64,000 nucleotides of DNA from assembly GCF_028009165.1 (NCBI RefSeq), contig NW_026611617.1, positions 320,001-384,000 of the forward strand, read 5' to 3'. Both the position numbers and the translations under genes were made by a program. This DNA is from Akanthomyces muscarius. Taxonomy: Eukaryota > Ascomycota > Sordariomycetes > Hypocreales > Cordycipitaceae. Numbering within the stretch: the first letter of the stretch is position 1; each line of letters begins with the position of its first letter. This document shows positions 22,875 to 33,833 of this stretch, piece after piece. The notes below the pieces were generated by a model that was not told where the DNA came from, made no database searches, and saw only the letters and a list, made by a program, of their open reading frames with translations.

Positions 22875-24603
22875 ATGGATCCCGACTTCACACTCGGCCT
22901 CATCAGGGTCATAATTCTCCTGCTGGGCGCCTACGCGCTCTCTGCGTCCCTCTATGGCGCGCTGTTGACGAGGCGCACGCCGCCCAAGGATGTTGAGAAG
23001 ACGAGCGAGCCGCCCACGATAGCGTCACGCATACCGTACATCGGCCACGTGCTTGAAGTCATGAAGAGTGATTTCCAAGAATACTTTGGCCGGCTTTCGT
23101 ATGATTCGACTCTGTGCCAATCTTCATAATGTGATCCAGCGACTGACCTTTTTTTTTTCTGGTCGCAGAATCAGCCAAGCGACGCCAGTATCTGTAGCGC
23201 AACTCTTCACGCAGAGGATCTACGTGGTAGACGCCTCCAATACGGAAATGACGAAGCTCTTTGCCAGGACACCGGGCTTGAGCCTCACAGCCGCTTTTTG
23301 GGTCGGTTTCGGCGGTTACCTGAAATTCAACAAGGCCAGCGAGGAGAGCATGATGACACCGGACAAGCACCCGTTTAAGAAGGAGTTGTCGCGTCTCATT
23401 CGGGACGAGCTCATGACCCTCAACAAGGTCCAGGAACATGGCGCGCACGTCCAGAAAAAGCTCAACGAAGCATGGCAGCGAACGATTCCGAAAGAGTCGA
23501 ATACGGTAAAACTTGCGGAATGGGTGTCGGATGGGATCGCCATGTCTGTAGGCTCAGTCATCTGGGGAGCCAATGGCCCGTACGAGGACCCAAAGTTCAG
23601 ACAAAGTCTACGGTATGATTCCCACCCGAATAGCTTTTTGATGAAAACGTGCTCATGAATCAGAACTATGCTTTGCGGGTTGCGCCACTTGTACCATCCT
23701 CTGACCCTATTTCTGCCAACATCTTTCCGCCGTGCTCGAGATCACGTCCGGGCTGGTCTGGGCACCCTCGACGCGCCACGGAGCAAAGACGCCGAGGAGC
23801 AGGACTACGACAAGTTGACCTTTATCGGCAAGGTCAAGGTCCTTTTGCAGAAATACAGCATCCCGCGCGCGGGCTGGAACGACTTTTCCTTTTCCCTCAT
23901 CATGGGCGTCTTCCCCAACCTCATCAACATCAGCACCTGGGCGCTGTGGCACCTCGCTGCCGACGACGAGCTCATGGTCGCCATCCGCGCCGAGGTCGAC
24001 GGCCTCGTCGAGCCGGCGGACCCTTCCGACGCCGAGAGCAAGCGCAAGGTTGTCGACATTAGCCGCGTGCGCGAGTCGTGCCCGCTGCTCATGTCGCTGT
24101 GGTACGAGCTGCTGCGGGTGTACGCGGCCAACTCCAACGTGACGCGGCTGGTGACGCACGACGCCGTCTTCTCGGGCCTGCTCTCCTTTCGCCGCAAGGC
24201 GCTGATTGTGGCCCCAATGCTGCCGCACCAGCACGGCCGCGACAGCTGGGGCGAGGACGCGGACGTGGTGCGCGCGGGTCGCTTCCTGGACGCCGAGGGC
24301 AGGGTGGACACGGGCCGCGTCAAGCAGCTCATGGCGTTTGGGCTGCCGACGGTGCTCATGTGCCCCGGGCGCTACATTGTGTTCAACGTCGTGATGCTGC
24401 ATGTCATCAAGACGCTGCTGACATTTGACATTGCGCCCGCGCCGGGGGAGACGCTCAACGACGGGCAGGGCGTCTGCAAGGCGAAGAAGAGCATGGTCGC
24501 GGGTGTTCCGGAGCCGTCTCATGACCCAGAGCTGGTTTTGACGAGGCGGAAGGATATTGAGTCGGTGCATGTTACGTTTGAGAACCAAAAACCTGGTTGG
24601 TAG
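22875..24603 (+). CDS. cytochrome P450
   Basis: Haem monooxygenase of the endoplasmic reticulum. Three exons (22875-23098, 23169-23612, 23664-24603) join in frame to 535 residues. The N terminus has a membrane anchor (LGLIRVIILLLGAYALSASLYGALL) and a proline-rich hinge ending SRIPYIGHVLE. The K-helix ExxR is in SLWYELLRVYA and a PxRF-like VVRAGRFLD follows. The haem loop reads AFGLPTVLMCPGRY: the Cys ligand and CPGR are present, but the usual FGxGxxxC has one extra residue and lacks the second Gly. The overall pattern resembles the fungal CYP7-like (oxysterol 7-alpha-hydroxylase-like) P450s, which is tentative. No reductase or other biosynthetic gene adjoins it. The substrate is unknown. Confidence 0.88.
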
Positions 24604-25344
24604 AATGCTGGGCGTCAGTTTTTGTATATTATAGCGCAAAATGTTATGATTAGGAGCATGATTTAATGAATGAGATTAACGCAACACTGGTCCGACCTTG
24701 AGCTGCACGATATTGCTTTTCAACTGTGTCATCAGAGTCGATATTGTTTTATACCTCATTTGAGGTAACCACAGTTATTAGTCAATAAACACAAGATTGA
24801 GTATGTGTTCTTCCTACCATTTCGTGAAAACTCGGATCAATACAACGACGCTCTACATGCACGCCGGTACATGCCATTTAGACGAGGGAAATAAACAAGA
24901 CAAAGGAATGAGGTGAGGTAATGAGGATAATATATTGCTAAGTTAAAAGCACAAGGGAAATCAGCAAAATAACGAAATAATAAATTCGGCACGCTTTCCA
25001 TGCCTCACTTCACGTAATGTAACTGAGAGATAACTAGCTTCAGCTAGTTTCAGCGCCTAGACCCTGCTGAAAGTGCTGTAATGCTCCTGACTTGGCGGAC
25101 TACAGCGCGAGAACCCGACCAAAAGTCGCTGAAAGCACTGGGTGAGGCGCTAAAGGGCGCCAACGCAGCGCCCCACTATCGACATCTTTGTTCACATTGT
25201 TTTGCGGCCATCGCACCAACAAACAAGTGACTTTTGCTCCCTTCATTCACCTCTTTAATCTCCGGTTGCCCATTATCTAGCTCATCTCTCGTCGGTATTC
25301 TCCGGCTAGAACCATCCAACCTCTACGTTCCACCGCTTCAGCAC
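24604..25344. other. intergenic stretch and 5' leader of the 2EXR gene
   Basis: AT-rich up to about 25030. The last 100 nt are pyrimidine-rich, as in a fungal 5' leader. Confidence 0.4.
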
Positions 25345-27129
25345 ATGCGAACGCGCAAGATGAGGGCCCGGACGCGGCACACCCGCTCTGCTGTTGTTGA
25401 CAGCGACGATAGCCAGAGCGAATCTGACGGCTCCGAGGCCCGTGAGAATGGCTTCTTTGACGACGAGGCCCTGGAATACGCAGAATCCACGGAGGACATG
25501 TCCGGTTCTGACGAAGAAGAAATCGATCCCTTTCCATTCGCCCGCCTTCCTCCAGAGCTCCGTTTACGCGTCTGGACCTTCTTCTGCCCCGATCTGCTAG
25601 GCGCACCGCGTGTCCTTGACTTTAATGTTCACGACAGCCTCTCGCCCACCAGAACAGCGCCATGCAAGGTGATTGGCGCCGGGATGTGCCTCCAAGAACA
25701 AACCCGCGCGTTGCGCTGCGTCTTGGCTACGAATCAGCAGTCGCGATCCATTGCCAAGGACAAGTTCCCCGGAGAGTTGCTCCTGGAATCAGATGACGGT
25801 TGCATCTTCACGCTATGCGTGAACCTCGAGTCTGATGTCTGTATGGTGGACCATGTCCCAGACTTTCCTCACCCAGAGTTGGTACTGGGCCTCTCCACCA
25901 CCACCAGAGTAAATCTCGATGGCTTCTCACAGTCCATCGTCAAATTAGCCTTGCCCCTCAAAGATTTTCATGTTTACGGGCAGGATGCGGATGTGACTTC
26001 GTGGCTGCGAAAGTTCAGATCCCTCCAACACATCTTCTTATATACGGATGAAGATGACTTTGGTGGCCGCTTACTAAAAGATGATGCTGTGCGCTGGTGT
26101 GCCTCACCCCACGCTCGCCAGTATTACATGGAGACTTTTGAGCAAGAGCCAGGTTATGGTGAAGACTACACAAAACTTGCCTGCTGGCCCGATTCCGAAA
26201 AGAGCCCTTTCTTCACCAAAGCTCACGTGCCCAAGTGGCACACGAAATTCTTGCATCAGACACAAGAGGATGCCTTTGAAGACTTTGGAGTAACGCTCCA
26301 TCCAATGGTTATATTTCAGACGGAAATCAGCCTTGAGCGCTTCGACCATTTTGTAGCGACAGACTATCTCCCCTTGAAAGTGTACGACGCCAATGAAGAA
26401 GGTTCAGAAGCCGAGAGTTACGAGGAAGATCTCGATGAAGACTTTGAGCTCAACGGAGCGAGCGAGGCGGTGGACACCTACGAAAGCGACGGCATCGACG
26501 ACGACGAACCCGAGATTTTTCATGAGTCTGGGGATGAGCACCTCGACGATGGAGACAGCGACGATGGTCACGGATACGAAGGTGGCACAGTAGCACACCC
26601 ATTCTCGAGCCCGGAACCGTCAGAAGACGAGGGCGGCCCACCGGTACGGGGCCGCAAGCGCCGTGTCATTGCTGATTCGGACGATGAAGACGACGACGGC
26701 GACGGACCCAGCAGTAGGCCTGCGAAGCGAAAACGCGTTCATGTCATTGAAGATTCGGATGAAGAGCAAAGCATTGCCGGGGCGGCAGAGCCGCAAGTTA
26801 TTTCCTCGGATGAGGAGGACGAGGTCCCTTCAAAACGGCAGAGGGTGGAAGTCGTCGATACTGATGAAGAGAGTGAAGACGATAGCGACGACGAAAATGG
26901 TCAGCCGCAACGGGTCAGTCTCGCAGATCGCCTCCAAATTCGCAGCCGACGTGCTCTACCTGAAGATGACAGCGAGGAGGAGGAAGGCGAAGAGGAAGAC
27001 GACGGGGAAGATGATGAGGACGAGGAAGACGATGAGGACGAGGAAGAAGATGAAGATGGCTTGATTGACAATATGGCAGCAGAATCCGACGAAGATGAGG
27101 AGGACGAAGGCGAGGAAGAGGATGAATAG
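25345..27129 (+). CDS. 2EXR-domain protein with long acidic tail
   Basis: Intronless, about 594 residues. A short basic and Ser/Asp-rich head precedes the 2EXR hallmark FPFARLPPELRLRVWTFFCPDLLGAPRVL and later ATNQQSRSIAKDKFP. The second half is a chain of acidic, low-complexity blocks broken by short basic stretches (RGRKRRVIADSDDE, RPAKRKRVHVIEDSDEE, PSKRQRVEVVDTDEE) and ends in some 60 nearly uninterrupted Glu/Asp residues. The repeated unit is a basic cluster, then V/I-rich residues, then DSDEE, which suggests nuclear localisation signals next to CK2 sites. I prefer the ATG at 25345. The in-frame ATG at 25234 would translate the pyrimidine-rich leader into a Ser/Leu stretch unlike the rest. 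The function of the 2EXR family is not known. Confidence 0.85.
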   Translation: MRTRKMRARTRHTRSAVVDSDDSQSESDGSEARENGFFDDEALEYAESTEDMSGSDEEEIDPFPFARLPPELRLRVWTFFCPDLLGAPRVLDFNVHDSLSPTRTAPCKVIGAGMCLQEQTRALRCVLATNQQSRSIAKDKFPGELLLESDDGCIFTLCVNLESDVCMVDHVPDFPHPELVLGLSTTTRVNLDGFSQSIVKLALPLKDFHVYGQDADVTSWLRKFRSLQHIFLYTDEDDFGGRLLKDDAVRWCASPHARQYYMETFEQEPGYGEDYTKLACWPDSEKSPFFTKAHVPKWHTKFLHQTQEDAFEDFGVTLHPMVIFQTEISLERFDHFVATDYLPLKVYDANEEGSEAESYEEDLDEDFELNGASEAVDTYESDGIDDDEPEIFHESGDEHLDDGDSDDGHGYEGGTVAHPFSSPEPSEDEGGPPVRGRKRRVIADSDDEDDDGDGPSSRPAKRKRVHVIEDSDEEQSIAGAAEPQVISSDEEDEVPSKRQRVEVVDTDEESEDDSDDENGQPQRVSLADRLQIRSRRALPEDDSEEEEGEEEDDGEDDEDEEDDEDEEEDEDGLIDNMAAESDEDEEDEGEEEDE

Positions 27130-27397
27130 GAGTCGGCCCCTCCGAGCTCTTGGACCTGCATTGTGTCCTAGGTTTTGTACTTGTACCATTTCACTTGAAA
27201 CATTTCGGCGCAGGAGGTGGCTTTGGAGTTTTACTACTTGGTCTTGTAACAATAGGACGGCATGGGATAGAATAGCGGCTTGGAAAACGGAGTTTCGCTT
27301 GTGAAACGGACATGGACTAGAATATCGATTTCATTATGCTGCCATGAACAGTCCATCTCTTGTCGGGTTCGCGCAGTATCTAACTAGTGGCAATCTT
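27130..27397. other. 3' flank of the 2EXR gene
   Basis: No coding signal is visible between the 2EXR stop and the GH25 relic. Confidence 0.35.
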
Positions 27398-27534
27398 CTA
27401 GGGCTGGGAGTAGGCGCCGTTGAACACGTCCAAGTTACCACCATGCTTGTAGTGATCGTTGTGCTGCCAGAAGGTGTAGAAGCCCCATTCGGCCGGGAGC
27501 TCGCAAGCCTGGCTGTTGTAGCGCGTAACGACAA
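27398..27534 (-). pseudogene. GH25 lysozyme relic, C-terminal fragment
   Basis: A 44-codon minus-strand reading (VTRYNSQACELPAEWGFYTF, then WQHNDHYKHGGNLDVFNG, ending at a stop) matches the C-terminal end of fungal GH25 (Chalaropsis-type) muramidases, which usually run RYNS..LP..WGFYTFWQ..D....GG..D.FNG. Upstream on that strand the frame closes at once, and the divergent GFA gene starts within 170 nt. The remaining ~180 residues of the domain are therefore absent. The preserved residues suggest recent loss or a gene cut by rearrangement. Confidence 0.6.
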
Positions 27535-27702
27535 GGGGTTTTTTTTCTTAGCTACATGTAATTATGCACTGGCTCGGCCGAAGCTGAAGATCTGCTGACC
27601 CACGCTCCTCAGCCGCAAAGTAATAACGGAAGAGTACGGTCTTCCGACGAAAAACAAGGGCTTTGACTGTGGGAGGCACAACTCAATCCTTCTCTCATAA
27701 AA

Positions 27703-28305
27703 ATGGACGCTGATACCAAACCTCGTCGACGGCCGTTCCAAGGTTCCTGCCACTGCGGCGCCGTCAAATACGCCGTGTACCTCACCCTCCCTCGCCAGCC
27801 TCACCCCGGCACGCTCGACAGCCCGCCTGTGGACAGAGTCTACCGATGCAACTGCAAGATATGCCACAAGTCCGGCTTCATGCACATCCGGCCCCCGGCG
27901 CCCGCCGACGACTTTGCGCTTCTGGCGCCCGCCGACGACCCATTCGCGAGCCTCGGCGACTACCAGTGCCACGACAGGCAGCTGCACTTCCTCTTCTGTC
28001 GAGGCTGCGGCGTCCGCTGCTTCATCTTCATGGGCGACGGGCACGTTGTCGATGCGCAGCCGGGCGAGTTTGGGCTCGTTGCCGGCCAGGAGGTGTGGCG
28101 ACCGAAAGGGCAGCAGGCAGGGGCCAACGCGTGGCGGACGGGGTGCTACTTGAGCGTCAATGCTCATACGATTGATGCCGGGCAGGAGGGGTTCGACATG
28201 CGGGAATGGGTCGAGAACGAATCGGTCATGTACTATGATTTCTTGACGGATGAGGAACCCAAGCCCGGGCAGTACGGGAAGCCGCATCCGGGCGGCTGCT
28301 ATTAA
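27703..28305 (+). CDS. GFA/CENP-V family zinc protein
   Basis: Intronless, 200 residues, of the glutathione-dependent formaldehyde-activating (GFA)/CENP-V fold. The zinc ligands are all visible: CHCGAVKY near residue 16, CNCKICHKSG near 49 and FCRGCGVRCF near 98. The family binds two zinc ions. Members either help glutathione-adduct chemistry or have unknown roles. The length is typical of fungal members (130-200). It is followed by a convergent GNAT gene. The substrate cannot be inferred. Confidence 0.9.
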   Translation: MDADTKPRRRPFQGSCHCGAVKYAVYLTLPRQPHPGTLDSPPVDRVYRCNCKICHKSGFMHIRPPAPADDFALLAPADDPFASLGDYQCHDRQLHFLFCRGCGVRCFIFMGDGHVVDAQPGEFGLVAGQEVWRPKGQQAGANAWRTGCYLSVNAHTIDAGQEGFDMREWVENESVMYYDFLTDEEPKPGQYGKPHPGGCY

Positions 28306-28402
28306 GAATATATGTATATTTGCAAATATACAAGATTATATACGATTTCGAATAGCCTGAACCCCCAAAAAACGCTAGCTGTTCATCATGCAAGGTATCG
28401 TT

Positions 28403-28948
28403 CTACGCCTCCAACTCCTTCACCAACACCGCAAAGCGCAAATCATCCCGAAGAATGGTGCCCTCCCCAAACAGCTCGTACGGAAACGGACGCGTCTCCT
28501 TTGTCAGTACGTAGCCCCTTCGGACGTAGTACGCAATCAGCGTGTCGCGCCTGTCAATGACCTGCATCTCCATCCTCGCGCAGCCGAGCTCCGCGCGGGC
28601 GTACCGCTCGGCCTCGCGCAGCACGCGGCTGCCGATGCCGCCGCCCTGCCGCTCTGGGTCCACCGCGAAGAGGCCAAAGTAGCACACGTCGGCGTTCTTT
28701 TGAACAATCTCGCAGCAGGTGACGAGCGCGCCGCTGCCGGGGTCGTAGCCGGCGAGGAAGGTGGTGCTCGGGCTGTGGAACTTTTCCAGCATGCCCGCGG
28801 GCGTGATGCGCGCGCCGGTGAAGAACTCGGCCTCGCTGCACCAGCCCTTCTCGGCGTGGCGCCCGCGAAAGGAGCTCTCGACAAGGGCGTGGATGGCAGG
28901 GAGCGTCTCCAGCGTGACCTTGCGGATGGAGAGCTCTTGGACAGTCAT
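28403..28948 (-). CDS. GNAT-family N-acetyltransferase
   Basis: Single exon, 181 residues. The acetyl-CoA binding signature R/QxxGxG/A is RQGGGIGSRVL near residue 100. It is preceded by the usual strand CYFGLFAVDPE and followed by MEMQVIDRRDTLIAYYVRRGYV, the conserved GNAT end region. The acceptor substrate is unknown; no neighbour indicates antibiotic or histone acetylation. It is convergent with the GFA-family gene. Confidence 0.9.
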   Translation of the reverse strand: MTVQELSIRKVTLETLPAIHALVESSFRGRHAEKGWCSEAEFFTGARITPAGMLEKFHSPSTTFLAGYDPGSGALVTCCEIVQKNADVCYFGLFAVDPERQGGGIGSRVLREAERYARAELGCARMEMQVIDRRDTLIAYYVRRGYVLTKETRPFPYELFGEGTILRDDLRFAVLVKELEA

Positions 28949-29481
28949 GTTGGCGTCTTTGGTTTATGTGGATCTTTGATGAACAACTAATTTCTTTGAA
29001 GTGATTTGTTGCTTTGGTTGAGAAATTTCTGCTTCAGAATTCGCTCTCTCTGATATTGTGTCAATTGAAGAAGCTTTGTGGTGGATTGTAATCGTTGTTC
29101 TGAGTGATTGGTCGTTCCATCCGACCGCGGAGTACGAAAGTATCTCCGGGGCCGTCAGATAAGTATATCCTCTCCAGTATAGGAAGAATATTCTAGTGCC
29201 AGCTGAGTCGCGGCTCGTCTCCATATTGACAACGTTTTGACTAGACACGCCCTTTGGCTTGTTGGCCCACGACGCTAGTAGCCAATTAGTGTCATTCACT
29301 TGTCATGGAAGGGCTGAAGCTTGTCAAAACGTACTTTAGTAAAGAGACCAAGGTTCGAGCATATGTTATTACAAGTTTTAGGTATCAGTCAGTATCCAAA
29401 TACTGTGGTCGCTATATACGAAAGGGCTGTTTTGCCAAAGAAAGAACTGCTGCTAATAATCCACCACGGCAAATCCTACAA
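28949..29481. other. intergenic stretch, no gene seen
   Basis: Promoter of the GNAT gene on the left and 3' flank of the 7TM-RGS gene on the right. Confidence 0.4.
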
Positions 29482-31233
29482 CTACTCGTTGTTGTGGCGT
29501 TCTCGGGCTAGCCGAATGGCATTGCCAGTTTCCACATCCTCGTCGGAGTCGACAGATGCACGACGATCCCGGACAAACTTTGGCCACGTGTTTGTCAGTA
29601 CCAGATACTTGATGCTCTTCTCGGCATCGTCAAAAATGTTTTCGTTGAAGTCGTCCGGCACCTCGCCCCAAAACTGCACACGATCCTCGGCACAGATGGT
29701 CTCGGAAGACGAGTTCGTTGCCGAATCGGTCGGCGTCAGCTTGTCCCAGTGCGCACCGAATGGTGTGGCAGAATCGGGGATACGCTTGTCTCCGTACAGG
29801 AGTCGAGTCGGGCCCTCGAAAACGGCCGCCAGCTTCTTTTGCTGAGTTGACGAGATGTTGATGGGGAATTCGGCGTCCCGGTTGCTGACGAACTGCGCGT
29901 AGATGCGCAGGGCGCGATTGAAGCGTTCGCGCACGAGCTCGCGCATGTTGGTGTCGGCGCTGGGGAACTGCGAGTTGCGGATAGAGTTGGGAAATGAGTT
30001 TTTCCACTCGTGGACACTTGTAAGAAAAGCGATGTTCTCGCCGGAAAAGTCACGCAGCGCAGAAAACTGCTGCAGAGGGGCAGGGTTGCGCTCAAGAACG
30101 TATTCGAGCGCGCTCATTGTCAGGATACTCTCGGAGTTGGAGATGACTGATCCAACCGCAGACTTCTTGCCGGTGAGGATGGAGTCGATGATGGTGCTAT
30201 CTCCAGAGGAGCTGAGGGACTTGGCATCTTTGCCGACACGGTCGCGGTTCTTGGACTCCCACTGGGCAATGGAGTCGAGTGTCTCCTTTCGAAGGCTCTG
30301 GGCGCGCACAATCTCCCAGCACGGGACAAAAATGGTAAAGATTTCCGTGAGCATAATGGACAGGCTGATCCATTGAGGTGGGATAAAATACTTGTTCACT
30401 GCCTCCATGCCAGGAGCATACAGGGCGATGAGCCACATTGGCGCAGCATGGAGACTGCCATATGTTAGCCATAGACGCGATTGGAGGGTGAGCAAGACTT
30501 ACTTGGCGATGGTGCAGCCGATCGTCTGGAACCTCCATCCATGCGTATCTTGGATGTTGCGAGACTTCCACAGAATAACAGGCGCAATGACCCAGGCCCA
30601 TACGAGCTGCCAGAAGCAGGTCGGCCACCATTCCCATCCGCGGCCCATGGCGGCCATGCGCTCCATTGCCGTGCCGTTGACTTGGGTACCAGGGATACCA
30701 AAAGAGGGATGAAACTTGCGCGAGATCAAATACATGAAGATGGTGAGGAACAGCTGGAAGAGCATGCCACTACCAACTAGAATAATCATCTTGGATGTGT
30801 AGTCGAGACGTTTGAACTTGTTGATGAGTCCAGAGCCCGTCTGTGGCTTCAGGCCGGCGCGCTTCTCCGTCGTGAACTTCTCCTGTCTCTTGGCGACGTG
30901 CAGGAAGCGGGTGTTGGACGCGTGGAAGAGGGCAATGCCAAAGGGAAAGTACGTGCCCATGATCCAGTACTCAGCGTCGGGAGGGGCCATGCTACCGATA
31001 ATGTAGCCGAGCTGCACACTGATCCAGTACAGGTGCAGCAAGACGATGGCCGTCAGAGAGAGGCCCAGACCGCGCATGCGCACGGCGGGCAGGTGGCGCT
31101 TGCTGATGAGGAAGGCCATGCCGCTCAGGACGATGGCTGTCCATATGCAGGCCCAGCAAGCCCACCAGATGCCGACTGAGTCGACATTGGGTCGAGGCTT
31201 GCTGTCTGGCGTGACACCAAGTTCAGATCCCAT
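29482..31233 (-). CDS. 7TM receptor with C-terminal RGS domain
   Basis: Two exons (31233-30503, 30454-29482) give 567 residues. The N-terminal half has about seven hydrophobic spans, for example WWACWACIWTAIVLSGMAFLI, MIILVGSGMLFQLFLTIFMYL and the Trp-rich WWPTCFWQLVWAWVIAP. The C-terminal half carries an RGS fold, LEYVLERNPAPLQQFSALRDFSGENIAFLTSVHEW, and ends in a helical region with FIDDAEK-like residues. This order matches the fungal class VI/GprK-type receptors, related in layout to plant AtRGS1. RGS domains speed GTP hydrolysis on G-alpha subunits at the plasma membrane. The ligand is unknown. Confidence 0.88.
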
Positions 31234-33227
31234 GTTGTAAATGGAGTTGGTAACAAAATGGCTTCAGTGACTGTGACTATGAAGAGTCATGAGTTGAAAT
31301 GTAATTGAGATCAAAAAAGTTATTGGGCATGCGAATGAGTGTGTCGTTGGAGTGCAAATATAATCGTCATGTCACGAAGCCTTGCGAAGCCAAAGTTTTT
31401 CTTTTTCTCCGATGGCAGACGGGAAAATGCAGGTTTTTGTTACCTCTCAAGCGTTACACAAAAGGAAAGTGCAAATGAACGGCATCTTTCCGCATTAGAG
31501 ACTGAAAGTAGGCCTCTCAGCCTGCATACTTGCTTTTTTCTTCCGCGAGGTGGGGGAAACCCCTCAACCTGGGGCCACGATGTGTCGATCTAAGCCATCT
31601 CGGGAGACTTTGTCTTGGACTAACCTGGCTCGTGGGATCCATCCATGGCCTCAAACAGGACAAGGGTCTGAGCGCAAGTGGCAGATCGCGTCTGTGGCTG
31701 CCTTTACTGCGACGCCTGAGAGGGAAGCAAAGCCTTCCGGACGCCACTGCAACACTGACGTGCAGCGGCTATCCAAAGTATGACGAGGAATTTCGGGGAC
31801 CATCTCCCAAGATTTGGCCAATTTAAACCGTCCCAGCGATATGGTTGAACGCCTCGTGGCCGATCCTCGCAAGTGTCTCGCAGGGCCCCCGTTTCCCGCG
31901 GAATCTCGGGGCGCCGCGACGCAGCGATTCAGGTGACGAGCTGGAATGTAAGTCATTGTGACAATACACGCGACCAGCACGAGGGAAACATATGCAAGTG
32001 TCATCACTCAAGTTCCTTCTGACGCATCCCCGTAACGGTTATATGAAAAGGGTCTGTCACTAATCCAACGCGGTCAGGTAGCCCCGATGCTTGTAATGCG
32101 AGAATTGCGCGACTAAAGGCATGGCCGGCCGACAAGCCAGAGTTTGCATCATGGCTAGGACTAGCCTCCCGTCCCGAGGCCAGCTAGTAAAGGGACTTTC
32201 CAGCACTAACGGCGCAACGAGTTACACGCATTAGCGCTGTGGCATCAAAAGCAAGCCGTGGTGACTCCTTGCTTTTCTTTTCTGTTTTCCTTATTCATGT
32301 GAAAGCGAGCCCGTCATCCGTCAAAATACTGGCGGAAACCGTCTCAGAACTTGGAATTCTTGCAAAGTTTCCCGAATCAGTCTCACGAATACTCAGCCCC
32401 GGAGGGCTATGGTGGCGCTCTGACGTTAAGTGGCCAAAAAGGACGCCATCGAAGTAAAGAGTATCATTGGTTCTTGAGTCACTTCTTTTTACAGTAGCTT
32501 CTCTGTTCTTGCTTATGCCTGTTCTCATCATTCTTGTGATTTCATATGTTTAATTCACGATGACTGGTTGTTACCCGCGGCTTTTTCCTTTGTTGCCCCG
32601 GGCAGATAATTTGTCAGATGTCGGCTGCAAACATCTTAACAGCACAAGGATGATGTTTTGTGGCGTTTCGTAGAAAGTCGACTCCGAAACATGTCATTTG
32701 TCGCTGCACAGTGATTGGAAGATGTTTGAACTTCACCAACGAAATACAGGCTGCTACATCTTGATTATGCGACCGTCCTGCGTGGCGACGACTAAACTTT
32801 GATACTAGCGAGTAGCGTCGCCATTAGCGAGGAATGGATGTGCAACGGCAGAGTATACAATGTCAAGTCGCGCATTTCCTAGCTTTTCATTAAAGTAGCC
32901 TCAATTGTTTCGAGCTTTTTGTAGCTTGCATGTTTCGGCTCTTTGAAATTGCACTGAACCAGTTTCATCTCCTCGCGACGCCACACCTCCCCCAACCATG
33001 AAGTCCGCAGTTCAGAGGTAATCGTGAGCAAATGACAAGTCCAAATCAATTTCAGATGTTCTCTTCTTACCAGAAACGCCCGCAAGTATCTCTCGGCCTG
33101 CTCCGAGGAAGGTGCCAACTTGTGTCACATGAAGTAATAGCTGACCCTCGCAAGAAGCGCGGAACAGGAGGCCGTGAGATTACTTTGTGTAACCAACAAA
33201 TTTGGGGGGACAAGAGTCTTTTATTTG
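31234..33227. other. 2-kb intergenic stretch, no gene seen
   Basis: Several frames of 60-118 codons exist on both strands but overlap one another and show no domain, signal peptide or codon pattern that would single one out. Confidence 0.4.
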
Positions 33228-33833
33228 TTATACTAGGGTATCATGCATGCTTCGCAAGTGAAAAGAGACGAGAAACAATAATAGCACACAGCATTTCAGG
33301 CCGCTGTAGGAGCCCATCTTCCAGCCGTATGCCGCCATCATGACAGACAATGTCAGTGCCATGGACAAACGATGAGGCTTGAGACTCTGTTTTTCAAGAG
33401 GCGTGCGCTTCAGAATTTGTATCTGAAGATCTTCTAGCTCATCCGGTGCCGACAGCCTCACATCATCGCTACCCTCAAATGCCATTGAACACTGTCTCAA
33501 GGCATTGGCGTTGAATGTGGTGAGGAATGGTCGCACCGCAGCCCTCAGAAGGCTGTAATTGACTGTTTCGTTTGATTTCTTTGCGTTCTGGTCTTTTGCG
33601 TCTCTGTCCGTGCGCGCGGCCGCTGTTGTCTGGTGGGTGGGTGGTGGGTAGCCGCGTACCAGCGTTGTCACTTCGAAAGTAGGTTTGAATGTGGTTGGTT
33701 TGTCCGCGACTCTGCTGTTCGGTGGCATGTAAAGCTGAGCCGCCGGGCAACCTTCCTCCACGTTTTGCACTTGTCCTCGTGCCGCGTAGCCAAAGAAGGT
33801 GCCCAAAACCGCTGCAACGACAATAGCTCGCAT
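33228..33833 (-). CDS. hypothetical protein with signal peptide and C-terminal hydrophobic span
   Basis: Open frame of 201 residues that I do not recognise. It begins with a plausible signal peptide (MRAIVVAAVLGTFFGYAARG). A polar, Thr/Pro/Lys-rich middle with one N-glycosylation site follows, and near residue 175 there is a hydrophobic stretch (LKCCVLLLFLVSFHL). The frame is longer than chance frames around it, but nothing else supports it. It could be a small cell-surface protein or a chance frame. Confidence 0.35.
   Translation of the reverse strand: MRAIVVAAVLGTFFGYAARGQVQNVEEGCPAAQLYMPPNSRVADKPTTFKPTFEVTTLVRGYPPPTHQTTAAARTDRDAKDQNAKKSNETVNYSLLRAAVRPFLTTFNANALRQCSMAFEGSDDVRLSAPDELEDLQIQILKRTPLEKQSLKPHRLSMALTLSVMMAAYGWKMGSYSGLKCCVLLLFLVSFHLRSMHDTLV

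Noticed and set aside
23707..24639. 310-codon minus-strand frame opposite the P450
   Set aside because: Shadow of P450 exon 3, rich in His/Arg/Val as expected for an antisense reading.
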